DNA of 64,000 nt from Candidatus Saccharimonadota bacterium (GTDB lineage Bacteria > Patescibacteriota > Saccharimonadia > Saccharimonadales > Saccharimonadaceae), in assembly GCA_016866755.1 (NCBI GenBank), contig VGLK01000002.1, positions 1-64,000 of the forward strand, given 5' to 3'. The position numbers and the translations under genes were made by a program. Shown piece after piece: positions 33,971 to 45,449 of this stretch (positions are counted from its first letter, which is position 1; every line of letters starts with the position of its first letter). A model generated the notes under the pieces. It saw only the letters and a list, made by a program, of their open reading frames with translations, was not told where the DNA came from and ran no database searches.

Positions 33971-34002
33971 AAAATAACCCCCACTGCGAGAGGGGTTATT
34001 TT
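33971..34002. terminator. Bidirectional terminator
   Basis: AAAATAACCCC (33971-33981) pairs with GGGGTTATTTT (33992-34002), with A/T runs on each side. It ends the 34021 gene on the minus strand and perhaps a short plus-strand transcript starting near 33900. Confidence 0.85.
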
Positions 34003-34020
34003 ATTTATTTTGCGCTCTAT

Positions 34021-34839
34021 TTATACGCCGGCCGCTTGCCGAGCTTTAGCGTCCAGAGACTCAAACTCCCGTAGGGTCGTTTCGAGTTCACGATATGCCG
34101 CTAATAAAGACACATACGATTCCTGATCGTGAGCCGCACCAACACTTACCCATGCCTCAGCCGTTGCTTCAGCTATCTCAATCGCCTCAGCCTTTAGCCT
34201 TTCGGTCGCCTGACTGCTGACACTCACTCTTGTCACGGTATCGACAACCTCTTGCCAATACTGTAACTGCTCGCGCCAGTCTTCAGCCGTCAACTCGTTT
34301 TGACTAGATAAAGATTTTAAATTTACCGCCTGCACAATTTGCGACCATTCGTTAAATACAATAGTCTTGCGACCTAAATTCGTTACCGCCGTTAGCTGCG
34401 AGGCTTTGTAGTTTTGACAAGCCTGTTTGAGGTGTGCCGGAAGTAACGCTGCTACCGGCTGCGGTGAGTCACATAGAGTCACGTAGTCATCTTTTAGTGT
34501 TGCTGCACTCGAGAGAGCCGACTGATACTCACCTTTACTAAGTTGCTGTGTAATTTCTCTCTGATGATTTGCCAAAGTTGTTTGCCAACGTGTTTCGTAA
34601 TTAAAAAACGCTACAACTTGATACACAGTAATCGCTACTATTGTCACCAATAAAACTAAAAACACCACTAATACTCGCTTACGCCGCGCTGTTATACGAC
34701 GCGGCGGTGTTATAGTAGATGGCTGCTTTGAACGGGTGCCGGTAACCGATTTACCGCTCACCTCTTTAGATGGGGTGGCGGTAAAATTGCGTCGCCGCGC
34801 AACATAGGGTTCATCTGAATCGGCGTTTTTTACTCTCAT
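34021..34839 (-). CDS. Single-pass membrane protein, unknown function
   Basis: The 272-residue protein has a basic, disordered N-terminus (residues 1-52), one transmembrane helix (about 54-76) and a helical outer domain with two cysteines (about 125 and 145). I recognise no family. Its ATG overlaps the stop of the DUF3152 gene by 4 nt (ATGA), so the two are translationally coupled and may form a unit. Confidence 0.68.
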   Translation of the reverse strand: MRVKNADSDEPYVARRRNFTATPSKEVSGKSVTGTRSKQPSTITPPRRITARRKRVLVVFLVLLVTIVAITVYQVVAFFNYETRWQTTLANHQREITQQLSKGEYQSALSSAATLKDDYVTLCDSPQPVAALLPAHLKQACQNYKASQLTAVTNLGRKTIVFNEWSQIVQAVNLKSLSSQNELTAEDWREQLQYWQEVVDTVTRVSVSSQATERLKAEAIEIAEATAEAWVSVGAAHDQESYVSLLAAYRELETTLREFESLDAKARQAAGV

Positions 34840-35534
34840 GTTCTATCCGTCCATAATTCTGTCTGTAGCGGCCACGGGTTAAATTTGCAAGCGCCAAGGT
34901 TCATTGATTGCTGTAACATAATTGGCGCTAGCTGGCCCTCTGCCTGACACGTTGGATGATCATGGCCAAGCCAGTGTCCAACTTCGTAGTTAATCAACAT
35001 TGTACGATACTCAGCAATTGTACCGCCGGCAGAATTCCATTCCGGCGTACCCTCAACCCAGCGCGACTCATTAATAATAACTTTTTCACCAACCCGACAG
35101 CTCCATTCAGCATCACAGCCAGCAGAAAACAGTGGAATCCGACTCGCCTCAGCAAGTACTACCTGAAACTCGCCTCCATCTGCAACTTTTTCAAACTCTA
35201 TACCAAGTTGTGTCCAGCCGCGACCATGGTTTAAAATCTCGTCTACCTCTGACGCTAGTTGGCTTAAGCGTGTTGTTGTAGCACCACTTGTCTCGACACT
35301 ATAGGTTACTTTACGCATTAACTCACGCCGATCATCTGGATATTCACGCGCCTCTATGGCCAAAAACCACTCTGGATAACCAAGACGCACCACCGGCTCA
35401 GCCGATGAGGTAATTTGCGGCAACATCGGCTCCGCGTTTGCCCCAGCTTGTGGCAGTGTTACAAAAAACGTTGTAGCAATAAAAGCCACCGCTCCAATAG
35501 CGCCACTTGCCCACCATACCTGAATCCTGCTCAT
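34836..35534 (-). CDS. DUF3152 secreted protease relative with altered HExxH
   Basis: I place the start at 35534, 6 nt after TATACT (leaderless). The 232-residue protein has a signal/anchor (about residues 6-26) and the DUF3152 pattern: EYPDDRRELMRKVTYSVETSG, GRGWTQLGIEF and the site INYEVGHWLGHDHPTC, with cysteines in the expected places. In the family this site is normally HEVGHxLGHxH; here the first His is Tyr, so metal binding may be changed. DUF3152 is typical of Actinobacteria, which suggests transfer from a host. Confidence 0.82.
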   Translation of the reverse strand: MSRIQVWWASGAIGAVAFIATTFFVTLPQAGANAEPMLPQITSSAEPVVRLGYPEWFLAIEAREYPDDRRELMRKVTYSVETSGATTTRLSQLASEVDEILNHGRGWTQLGIEFEKVADGGEFQVVLAEASRIPLFSAGCDAEWSCRVGEKVIINESRWVEGTPEWNSAGGTIAEYRTMLINYEVGHWLGHDHPTCQAEGQLAPIMLQQSMNLGACKFNPWPLQTELWTDRT

Positions 35535-35573
35535 AGTGTAAGTATAACCGTTTTCGGCTTTATTCTCCACAAA

Positions 35574-37493
35574 CTATTTAGTAGTCATCCAAAGTGCCGA
35601 ACGATGTCCCGAGAAATGATTAGAGGTGTGCGTCCCCAGTTCAATTAAGATTGCTGGCACACCACGCTCAAGCAACCAATCCTCGTAAGTACCAGTCATT
35701 TCAAAGCCGAATGTGGAAGTAGTAGCTGAATTAGGAATAAATCGATAGCCCACCATTGAGGCATATTGGCGACCAACAGCGATAGAGCTGCCAGCATCGT
35801 TAGAGTTAACTAGCGAGCCGACACTATGAAATGTCACCACAAACGCCGGTGCAATACGAGCCGTCAAGTTTACTAACGCCTTAGTTTCTGGTTCCGATCC
35901 GGCCGATTCACCACCGCCACCATTTTGCTGTCCTCCACCAGTACGAATATCTTTCTCCCAGTTTGCGGTTGGAAAATTACGATTGAGATTAACGTTACGC
36001 GCGTTATCGCGCTTACCAATTGCCGAGCTATCCGGATTGGCATTGGGCACAATAACAAGTGTTTTGTCGGTCGGAATGTCACCAGAACGAGCGTCAAGTT
36101 CGTTTATCCATGACTGCATTGTATAAAGTGTGCTTCGTTCGTTGCCATGAATTGCGCCGGTGTACAATACATGGGTAGCTCCATTACCAAAATAATAGGC
36201 AGTAATCGGCTGCCCATTAGCCGAATAGCCAATTACCTCTGTTGAGTAGCAGCGCGCTACCGATGCCATTTTCCAGCCTTCGGTGGCGGTTACGCCATGC
36301 TCGCTTGCAATACCTGATTTTATCTCAACTTCAAAACGTGCACAGCGATCAACTGTTTTTGGAGTAATGTGAATTGTTTTGCCGCTTACCCTTATTCCAC
36401 TTGCCTCAATATTATGTAGTTGCACAAAAGCATTTATATCAACATCGGGTTTAAGTGGCTGGTCGAACTCAACGGCAATTGGCGTACCCGGCACGTACCC
36501 CGACGCACTCAGGGAACTTGACACAACCTTAGGACCGCCAGAGGTAGTGAATTCTGTCGAATACGGTAATTGCGCAAATGTCGACCCATCATCACCCTCT
36601 GCCTTTAGGTGCAGTTTATAAGATTTTTCGCGCGGCAACTCATCTTTACTAGTAACCAAAATTTTATTAGAATCTTGAAGTGCCACGCTCACTGCAACCT
36701 GTACGTCGTTCTCGCCATCTTTATAAACAAGCTCTGCCGAAAGAGAATCCGCCTGCAGAGGCTTGGACGTTTCGAATATTAACTCACGCGCAGTATCATA
36801 TTTTACGTCCGATTCGCTGAACGGTCCGCTCGTTACCTCTAACGGCGCAATAATTTCAATTTCACTCCGTAGCGGCTCGCTAACCGGCTGTTCGTTAAAA
36901 TGACGCGCCAATGTAATTTCATGCTTCTCACCCTGGGCTACGGCAAGCTTAGTTAAGTCGCAGGCAACAGCTTTGTCTTTAGCCGTACAAACTGCTGTCT
37001 TGTCATTTGCAGAAATTTTATACGTAAAAGTCTTGTCGGTCTCGCTGAGTGCAAGCGTAAGTGGCTTAGCGGCCGGCACCGGACCATTAAATGCCATTTT
37101 AACCGTTGGATACGAAGGCGTTACCACGGTATAAGTAGTGGCTAGCAGTGGCGTACCAGCCAGCGAGAACGATACTTTTTTTTCCGAATTTTCATCCGGC
37201 GCATTAAGTGCAGTGGCGCAAACTCTTGTACCTAGCACTGGTAATGACCCTAGCATTAATGGCTCAGGCACAGTTATATCGTAGGTGCCAGTCGACGTTT
37301 TCATCGTAGAGGGGAAAAGTGTTAATCGAGACACACAACTATCGCCACTATAGCTATAGATAATTTCTCTCTCGCGATGAACAATCACATATAAAATTGC
37401 CCCTAACACCACCACAAGAAGTGAGATAAGTATATAACTTCGTGCAGATAGCGAAGTAACCTTAGCCACCAGATTAGAAACAACAGCTTTCAT
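35574..37493 (-). CDS. Membrane-anchored M14 zinc carboxypeptidase with Ig-like domains
   Basis: The 639-residue protein has an N-terminal transmembrane helix (about 19-38), several Ig-like beta domains (about 45-415; GPKVVSSSLSASGYVPGTPIAVEFDQPL) and a C-terminal M14 domain. The peptidase keeps the zinc motif GAIHGNERS, NLNRNFP, TFHS and the catalytic Glu in ILIELGTHT. M14 enzymes of this type cleave murein peptides or other short peptides. The ATG is 7 nt after TACACT, so probably leaderless. A role in remodelling its own or the host wall is inference. Confidence 0.88.
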   Translation of the reverse strand: MKAVVSNLVAKVTSLSARSYILISLLVVVLGAILYVIVHREREIIYSYSGDSCVSRLTLFPSTMKTSTGTYDITVPEPLMLGSLPVLGTRVCATALNAPDENSEKKVSFSLAGTPLLATTYTVVTPSYPTVKMAFNGPVPAAKPLTLALSETDKTFTYKISANDKTAVCTAKDKAVACDLTKLAVAQGEKHEITLARHFNEQPVSEPLRSEIEIIAPLEVTSGPFSESDVKYDTARELIFETSKPLQADSLSAELVYKDGENDVQVAVSVALQDSNKILVTSKDELPREKSYKLHLKAEGDDGSTFAQLPYSTEFTTSGGPKVVSSSLSASGYVPGTPIAVEFDQPLKPDVDINAFVQLHNIEASGIRVSGKTIHITPKTVDRCARFEVEIKSGIASEHGVTATEGWKMASVARCYSTEVIGYSANGQPITAYYFGNGATHVLYTGAIHGNERSTLYTMQSWINELDARSGDIPTDKTLVIVPNANPDSSAIGKRDNARNVNLNRNFPTANWEKDIRTGGGQQNGGGGESAGSEPETKALVNLTARIAPAFVVTFHSVGSLVNSNDAGSSIAVGRQYASMVGYRFIPNSATTSTFGFEMTGTYEDWLLERGVPAILIELGTHTSNHFSGHRSALWMTTK

Positions 37494-37541
37494 CTCTTTT
37501 AGTGTAGCATAAGCATATCGGACGCGTATATTATAAATGCA

Positions 37542-37567
37542 AAAAGCCTCATTTTAGAGAGGCTTTT
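37542..37567 (-). terminator. Terminator of the 37592 gene
   Basis: AAAAGCCTC (37542-37550) pairs with GAGGCTTTT (37559-37567); on the minus strand it is followed by TGCATTT after TTTT. Confidence 0.75.
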
Positions 37568-37591
37568 GCTTTTTGATCGCAAGTTACTTCG

Positions 37592-38536
37592 CTAGCGTAA
37601 GGCCGCTGGCTGCTCGGCAATTAAACCCACTATTTGAGGTGCTAACTCCGGTACGGCGTCGTATTGTGGTCGCACATCACGCGCCTGAAAATTTTGCCCA
37701 TATCGTTCACCGGGGTCTTGGAAACTACCGCTATCATCATATAACTCAGCATTCCACTTACCATAATCACCCGTAGCGCGCATAAAACTATCCAGAATGC
37801 TACGAGCTGCCTTAGGATTATTCGCTAAAATTCGCGACAAACTTTCGGCCTGCTCTTTAGACAACTCTAAGCTTAGCTGAATGCTTTGACCAGTGTAGTT
37901 ACCCGCTCTTTTAGTTTCATTTTCTCCCTGTGATGGCGCCTGAAACGTATAGTCAAACACATATTTCGGCTCATCCATCACAGGAACTGAAACATCTATT
38001 TTCTTTTTAAAGCCTAGTTTACCAGCCAGCCCTTTTCTTGGCATCAAGCGCTCCTCTGTACTCCATTTTACAGTTGGTGCCTCGCGGATACCAACTTTTT
38101 CTACTGGAATATGAGCATAATGGGCTTCGTCGCGCGGATTACCCCATTCATTTATTGCTCCAGACGAAATCTTATCAGGATAAAATGGCGCTGAAAATTT
38201 GGCCTGTCCTTTATTCTCACTATTCTTCGCAAATGTTTGAACATCTGCCGCATAACTGTTGGCAATACAAAATTTAAACTTATCTTCTGCAAAGTCGATT
38301 TGTTCCAACATATTTTCAAGCTCATGGGTATCGACGACTGTTTTAACTTCAGCCTGGAGTAAAGTTACCACATTACCGCGCTTAGCTTTCTCTTCGGCGT
38401 GCAGTGCCGTTAGCTCAGCACGGTTTGCATCTATTATCTCTGGAAGCCTAAACCTAATAGCATTTTCACTACTGTTAATCTCCTCCGCATTAGTATTTTC
38501 GGCGGCTGTTAGAGTGCTGTTAATTTTTTCGGACAT
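37592..38536 (-). CDS. Soluble protein, unknown function
   Basis: The 314-residue product has no signal or membrane segment. The N-terminal half is charged and partly helical, the middle holds an Arg/Lys-rich segment (MPRKGLAGKLGFKKKIDVS), and LSLELSKEQAESLSRIL is a likely helix. I see no known motif. It has its own promoter with a second TTGACA upstream and its own terminator. It resembles nothing else in the window closely. Confidence 0.65.
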   Translation of the reverse strand: MSEKINSTLTAAENTNAEEINSSENAIRFRLPEIIDANRAELTALHAEEKAKRGNVVTLLQAEVKTVVDTHELENMLEQIDFAEDKFKFCIANSYAADVQTFAKNSENKGQAKFSAPFYPDKISSGAINEWGNPRDEAHYAHIPVEKVGIREAPTVKWSTEERLMPRKGLAGKLGFKKKIDVSVPVMDEPKYVFDYTFQAPSQGENETKRAGNYTGQSIQLSLELSKEQAESLSRILANNPKAARSILDSFMRATGDYGKWNAELYDDSGSFQDPGERYGQNFQARDVRPQYDAVPELAPQIVGLIAEQPAALR

Positions 38537-38580
38537 ATCTTTATATATTCCTAATTGTTTATGTTTAAATATTTTTTATT

Positions 38581-38609
38581 ATTTTACATTAAAATAGTAT
38601 AAATGTCAA
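38581..38609 (-). promoter_or_regulatory. Promoter of the 37592 gene
   Basis: TTGACA (38604-38609) and TAAAAT (38581-38586) on the minus strand are 17 bp apart, with another TTGACA at 38629-38634. Confidence 0.78.
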
Positions 38610-38641
38610 TAATAAAAGAAAAAAATAATGTCAACACAAAG

Positions 38642-38672
38642 AAAAAAGACTTCCTATTCGGAAGTCTTTTTT
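38642..38672. terminator. Terminator of the 23S-5S transcript
   Basis: A perfect 13-bp stem AAAAAAGACTTCC (38642-38654) with GGAAGTCTTTTTT (38660-38672) stands just after 5S on the minus strand. Confidence 0.93.
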
Positions 38673-38676
38673 ATAA

Positions 38677-38784
38677 TTCGGCACCGTGCTAGTTTCCCAC
38701 TTTCGCAGTATAATCGCCGCTGATGAGCTTAACTTCTGTGTTCGGAATGAGAACAGGTGTTTCCTCATCGCCATGGGCACCGAA
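38677..38784 (-). rRNA. rrf: 5S ribosomal RNA
   Basis: On the minus strand CGGTGCCCATGGCG... CACCTGTTCTCATTCCGAACACAGAAGTTAAG...GGGAAACTAGCACGGTGCCG is the 5S fold, with the closing helix CGGTGCC/GGCACCG. Ends are estimated from this helix. Confidence 0.93.
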
Positions 38785-38884
38785 GAGAGGTTTTATATCT
38801 CACTGGCTCCATATGGCAACCCGGATAAAACCTCACTTCGATGTCCTTTAGAGACAATCGCATCGGTTATTTGGATGAATGATA

Positions 38885-38935
38885 TTAACAATCAACGTTT
38901 GGTGCTATACACCAATTACTAGTCAAGTCTACCTT
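38885..38935 (-). repeat. 23S precursor processing stem, 3' arm
   Basis: This segment is the inverted copy of 42196-42247: AATTACTAGTCAAGTC and TTAACAAT match on both sides of 23S. The arms would form the RNase III-type stem of pre-23S. Confidence 0.75.
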
Positions 38936-38974
38936 ATCACTCTTGCCAGTATAAATACAAGCAGTAGTGACAAG

Positions 38975-42195
<3,221 letters not shown>

Positions 42196-42247
42196 TTGAC
42201 TTGACTAGTAATTGCTATACAGCACTTACTAGGCCGTCAATTGTTAA
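42196..42247 (-). repeat. 23S precursor processing stem, 5' arm
   Basis: GACTTGACTAGTAATT and ATTGTTAA on the plus strand are complementary to the 3' arm at 38885-38935, so pre-23S is closed by its own stem separate from 16S. Confidence 0.75.
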
Positions 42248-42363
42248 AAAAATTATCTTATTTCATCCAAATTGTTAAAAAACAGTGCACACTCCATTAC
42301 TTGAGAGCACATTTTGATTCATCGCTTTAAACCGATGCACCTTGTCTGCACTCAAGCCTTATT

Positions 42364-42393
42364 ATAATACCACCGGACATCGCAGGTTGTCTA
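42364..42393 (-). promoter_or_regulatory. 23S promoter P2
   Basis: TAGACA (42388-42393) and TATTAT (42364-42369) on the minus strand are 18 bp apart, about 160 bp before mature 23S. Confidence 0.65.
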
Positions 42394-42405
42394 GTGATTT
42401 TTGTT

Positions 42406-42425
42406 GTATTTGTCGCGACAAATAC
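42406..42425. repeat. Perfect 20-bp palindrome in the 23S promoter region
   Basis: GTATTTGTCGCGACAAATAC reads the same on both strands. It lies 12 bp upstream of the P2 -35 and downstream of P1, a position suited to an operator. Confidence 0.7.
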
Positions 42426-42495
42426 CTCCTGCACCCATGAGCTTTTTGCTCACTACGCCAGAGGTTCTTTTGAACATTCGCTTAATCTGCTCTTT

Positions 42496-42524
42496 ACTAT
42501 ATAGAACGGTACTTACATTTGCAA
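42496..42524 (-). promoter_or_regulatory. 23S promoter P1
   Basis: TTGCAA (42519-42524) and TATAGT (42496-42501) on the minus strand are 17 bp apart, directly after the FAD oxidoreductase stop. With P2 it makes tandem promoters dedicated to 23S-5S. Confidence 0.7.
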
Positions 42525-42532
42525 GACTTTTT

Positions 42533-43765
42533 TTACTTTTTATAGCCAATTCCTTTTATAAGACCTTTTGGCAAAGATTTAACGGTTGAGCTGCGGGTAG
42601 AATCGAATGTTTTATGCCACGGTGCGGGCGCATCAGCCATAAGATCACTCACCATTTGTGCTCCCGCGGTTGCATTGGTCATTCCCCACTTTCTTAATCC
42701 TGTAATTACATAGGCATGTTTTGACCACGGATACAGCTTACCGACAATAGGTAGGTCGTCATAACTAACAAAATCCCACGTTGACCATGAATACTTTACT
42801 TCGCTCAATCCAAGATAATCTTGGCCGTACTGAGCTAGTCTGTTATATCGTCGCCGCGCCGATGTATTCATGCCTACAAAATGACCTTCGCCGCCAACCA
42901 GTACCCACGGTTTTCCTTCAACCTCTAAAGGTAGCACCGAACGAGTTGGGCTGCCGGTTGATATATACATACCTTCAAGCGTTCTCTCTATTGGTCCGGC
43001 AACAATATACGAACGAACTGGATATTCCAGTAAGCCGTACGCCGCATGATCTTTAAGTTTACTCGGCGCATTTGTTGCAATAACAATATCACGGGCCGCA
43101 ATTGCTCCACTTGCAGTCTGCACCACGCACGATTCTCCATCGCTATATCGGGTCACTTTAGAGTGTTCATAAATTTTTCCACCACACAACTCGACTGCTC
43201 GCGCTAATCCCGCCAAGTATTTCATAATATGAAACGTCGCCTGTTTGGGCACCTTTACTGCCCCAATAGCCGGCGCTGCAATTGGCAGCGAGGTGCAGTA
43301 CTCGGCTGGTACGCCAAACTTATTATATAATTCTGTTTCTTTTTTAAGCTTTGAAATTTCATCTGAAGAATTGGTAAACACGTAGTTATCAAGCTGACGC
43401 CAGTCGCATTCAATCGACGCCTCTTTTACAATATCTGCAATCTTTTCCAGTCCTGCTTTGTTGGCCTCAAGATAATCTCGTGCTGCAACATCACCATGCG
43501 AAGCTGCAATTTCACCTAGTGCTTGCGCGTGCTGCACAGTAACCTTAGCCGTCGTATAACCGCTCACTCGCGAGCCAATCGTGTCAGCCTCAAGTAAAAT
43601 TACCCGCCTACCCTCTTTGCTTAGTAAATAAGCAGTTGTTAGCCCAGCAATGCCACCACCAATCACCACCACGTCGCATTCTGCTGTACCTTTAAACGAC
43701 GGATGCGGTGTAGCCGTAAACGACGTACGCCATAATGAGGTTCCGAGCGAGGGGTAACTTTTCAT
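42533..43765 (-). CDS. FAD-dependent oxidoreductase, DAO family
   Basis: The 410-residue protein has the FAD-binding VVVIGGGIAGLTTAYLL (about residues 32-48), LLEAD, the C-terminal FAD region YVITGLRKWGMTNATAGA and a substrate domain between. It resembles oxidoreductases that often carry a C-terminal Rieske domain; that domain is missing here. The substrate is unknown. The ATG is 6 nt from CATACT without ribosome site. It is one of two oxidoreductase genes separating 16S from 23S. Confidence 0.88.
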   Translation of the reverse strand: MKSYPSLGTSLWRTSFTATPHPSFKGTAECDVVVIGGGIAGLTTAYLLSKEGRRVILLEADTIGSRVSGYTTAKVTVQHAQALGEIAASHGDVAARDYLEANKAGLEKIADIVKEASIECDWRQLDNYVFTNSSDEISKLKKETELYNKFGVPAEYCTSLPIAAPAIGAVKVPKQATFHIMKYLAGLARAVELCGGKIYEHSKVTRYSDGESCVVQTASGAIAARDIVIATNAPSKLKDHAAYGLLEYPVRSYIVAGPIERTLEGMYISTGSPTRSVLPLEVEGKPWVLVGGEGHFVGMNTSARRRYNRLAQYGQDYLGLSEVKYSWSTWDFVSYDDLPIVGKLYPWSKHAYVITGLRKWGMTNATAGAQMVSDLMADAPAPWHKTFDSTRSSTVKSLPKGLIKGIGYKK

Positions 43766-43816
43766 ATGTTAAGTATGCGCCTCGATCGTCCTATTGTGCT
43801 GCGATATATCTTACAA

Positions 43817-44968
43817 TCAGCTAGTCCTGTGGTCGGCACCAACTGCTTCACTTATTGATTGGAAGCCGTCTTTTTTTAATCGCAACGCTAAACCACGATT
43901 AACATGCGCTGGCAGCGCCGGTCCACCAAAAATAATGCCGGTAAACATTCCGACCAAGCTGGCGCCTGCCCGAATTTTTTCGTAAGCGTCTTGAGCGCTT
44001 GCTACACCACCAACGCCAATAATTGTTAGCGAACCGTTGGTTTTTTTATAAACATAACGAATAATCTCCGTCGAAGTAGCTCGAGTGGGTGCACCACTAA
44101 TTCTCCATGCGTCTACTCTAGGCGGTCGGTCATCTCGCGGATCAACCATCACGCTTTCCAGCGGTCGCAAATTAGCAACCGTTACCCCGCTCACTCTGTC
44201 GTTATGCCGCATTAGCACCGTAAGAATTGGCGCAATATCGCCTGGCTCTTCAACCGACGGGAGCTTAATATATAACGGCACATTAATTGCTATATTTTTT
44301 AACCCGCCAAGCAATTCCTCGAGGCCTTCGGGAGCGCAAAATGGCTGCTCTCCCTGCTTATTCACACATCCAATGTGCAGCTCAACCGCCAGTACATCAG
44401 TAGTTTTCGCAATTAGTTCTAAAGACGCCTTCGTCGCATCGACCGCCTCGCGTAACCGCCAGTCTACAGTAACCCCGCTGACTGCAAGTGAAATAATCGC
44501 TGGCACCTCTACATCTTCGCCGGTTGATTTTTTTAAATTATTTAGGGCTACCTCTACACTTTCAGCGCGTAACTGGGCGCGTACGGCAACTGATCGAGTG
44601 TAGCGCAGCCGGTGATACATTTTTTCACCCTTCGCAAAATCAATCGCCGCGTACGTTAACGATCCTGCGGTCATAAAACCAACCCCTAAGGTTGAAATAA
44701 GCGGACGCAGTTCTAAACTCTTGTCAAAACCGGCCGCGACCCCAATTGGCGATATAATAAGTTGACCATGAAACGTCTGCTGAAGTACGGGATACTGCCG
44801 AACACCATATAGCACGCGACTCATTCGCCGGTACAGCGTATACTGCTGTACACGTCGCATAACTAACACCATATAATTATGAATAGCATCAGGGGTAAAC
44901 AAAAAAACTACCTGACGAATTAATGCCACATACCCAAGGCGCGAGAAAAAATTTAGTATATAAGCCAC
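43817..44968 (-). CDS. pyrD: Dihydroorotate dehydrogenase, class 2-like
   Basis: The 383-residue FMN enzyme of pyrimidine synthesis has the membrane-associating N-terminal helices, SPIGVAAGFDKS, LYIKLP (FMN lysine region) and the C-terminal phosphate motif GVGGVASAQDAYEKI...GASLVGMFTGIIFGGP. The class 2 active-site motif, usually NxSSPNT, reads HIGCVNK, so the catalytic Ser is a Cys, as in class 1 enzymes. GTG start. No other pyr genes are in the window. Confidence 0.86.
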   Translation of the reverse strand: MAYILNFFSRLGYVALIRQVVFLFTPDAIHNYMVLVMRRVQQYTLYRRMSRVLYGVRQYPVLQQTFHGQLIISPIGVAAGFDKSLELRPLISTLGVGFMTAGSLTYAAIDFAKGEKMYHRLRYTRSVAVRAQLRAESVEVALNNLKKSTGEDVEVPAIISLAVSGVTVDWRLREAVDATKASLELIAKTTDVLAVELHIGCVNKQGEQPFCAPEGLEELLGGLKNIAINVPLYIKLPSVEEPGDIAPILTVLMRHNDRVSGVTVANLRPLESVMVDPRDDRPPRVDAWRISGAPTRATSTEIIRYVYKKTNGSLTIIGVGGVASAQDAYEKIRAGASLVGMFTGIIFGGPALPAHVNRGLALRLKKDGFQSISEAVGADHRTS

Positions 44969-45030
44969 AGTAATACTCTTAGGCTTAGTATACGCTAGTT
45001 GACCTACTTTTTTACAATAATTTTAAATAC

Positions 45031-45146
45031 AAAAAACACCCTACGAATGGTGGGCGATGAGGGACTTGAACCTCCGACCTCGTCATTATCAGTGACGCGC
45101 TCTAACCAGCTGAGCTAATCGCCCCCGAATCGTAGGGTGTTTTTTT
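45031..45146. terminator. Terminator-like hairpin whose loop contains tRNA-Ile
   Basis: AAAAAACACCCTACGA (45031-45046) and TCGTAGGGTGTTTTTT (45130-45145) are inverted repeats that flank the tRNA. On the minus strand the stem is followed by TTTTTTG, so the tRNA leader and trailer pair to form what looks like a terminator. Confidence 0.7.
45048..45124 (-). tRNA. tRNA-Ile (GAT)
   Basis: A 77-nt cloverleaf with acceptor GGGCGAT/ATCGCCC, anticodon GAT in CTGATAA, GGTTCAAGTCC T-loop and encoded CCA. Confidence 0.97.
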
Positions 45147-45155
45147 ATCAATTCA

Positions 45156-45232
45156 TGGTGGGCGCTGAGGGGCTCGAACCCCCGACCCCTTCGGTGTAAA
45201 CGAAGTGCTCTAGCCAACTGAGCTAAGCGCCC
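45156..45232 (-). tRNA. tRNA-Val (TAC)
   Basis: A 77-nt cloverleaf with acceptor GGGCGCT/AGCGCCC, anticodon TAC in TTTACAC, GGTTCGAGCCC T-loop and encoded CCA. Confidence 0.97.
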
Positions 45233-45310
45233 GCAATGTGAATTGAGTGATTGGAATGAACCGTCTTTGGTGGAGTGTCGCAGACCGAAGCCTGCTTCAC
45301 CCCTCGCATA

Positions 45311-45387
45311 TGGTGGAGCGTCGGGGACTCGAACCCCGGACCCCCTGCTTGCAAAGCAGGTGCTCTAGCCAACTGAGCTAACGCCCC
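45311..45387 (-). tRNA. tRNA-Ala (TGC)
   Basis: A 77-nt cloverleaf with anticodon TGC in TTTGCAA, encoded CCA and the G3-U70 wobble that identifies alanine tRNAs. Confidence 0.97.
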
Positions 45388-45405
45388 GTGTCAAAGACTT
45401 ATTTT

Positions 45406-45434
45406 ATTTTAGCGTATACGCCCCCGTTGCGCAA
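45406..45434 (-). promoter_or_regulatory. Promoter of the Ala-Val-Ile tRNA cluster
   Basis: TTGCGC (45429-45434) and TAAAAT (45406-45411) on the minus strand are 17 bp apart, just upstream of tRNA-Ala and divergent from the 45450 gene. Confidence 0.72.
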
Positions 45435-45449
45435 GTGTATAATAGAGCT

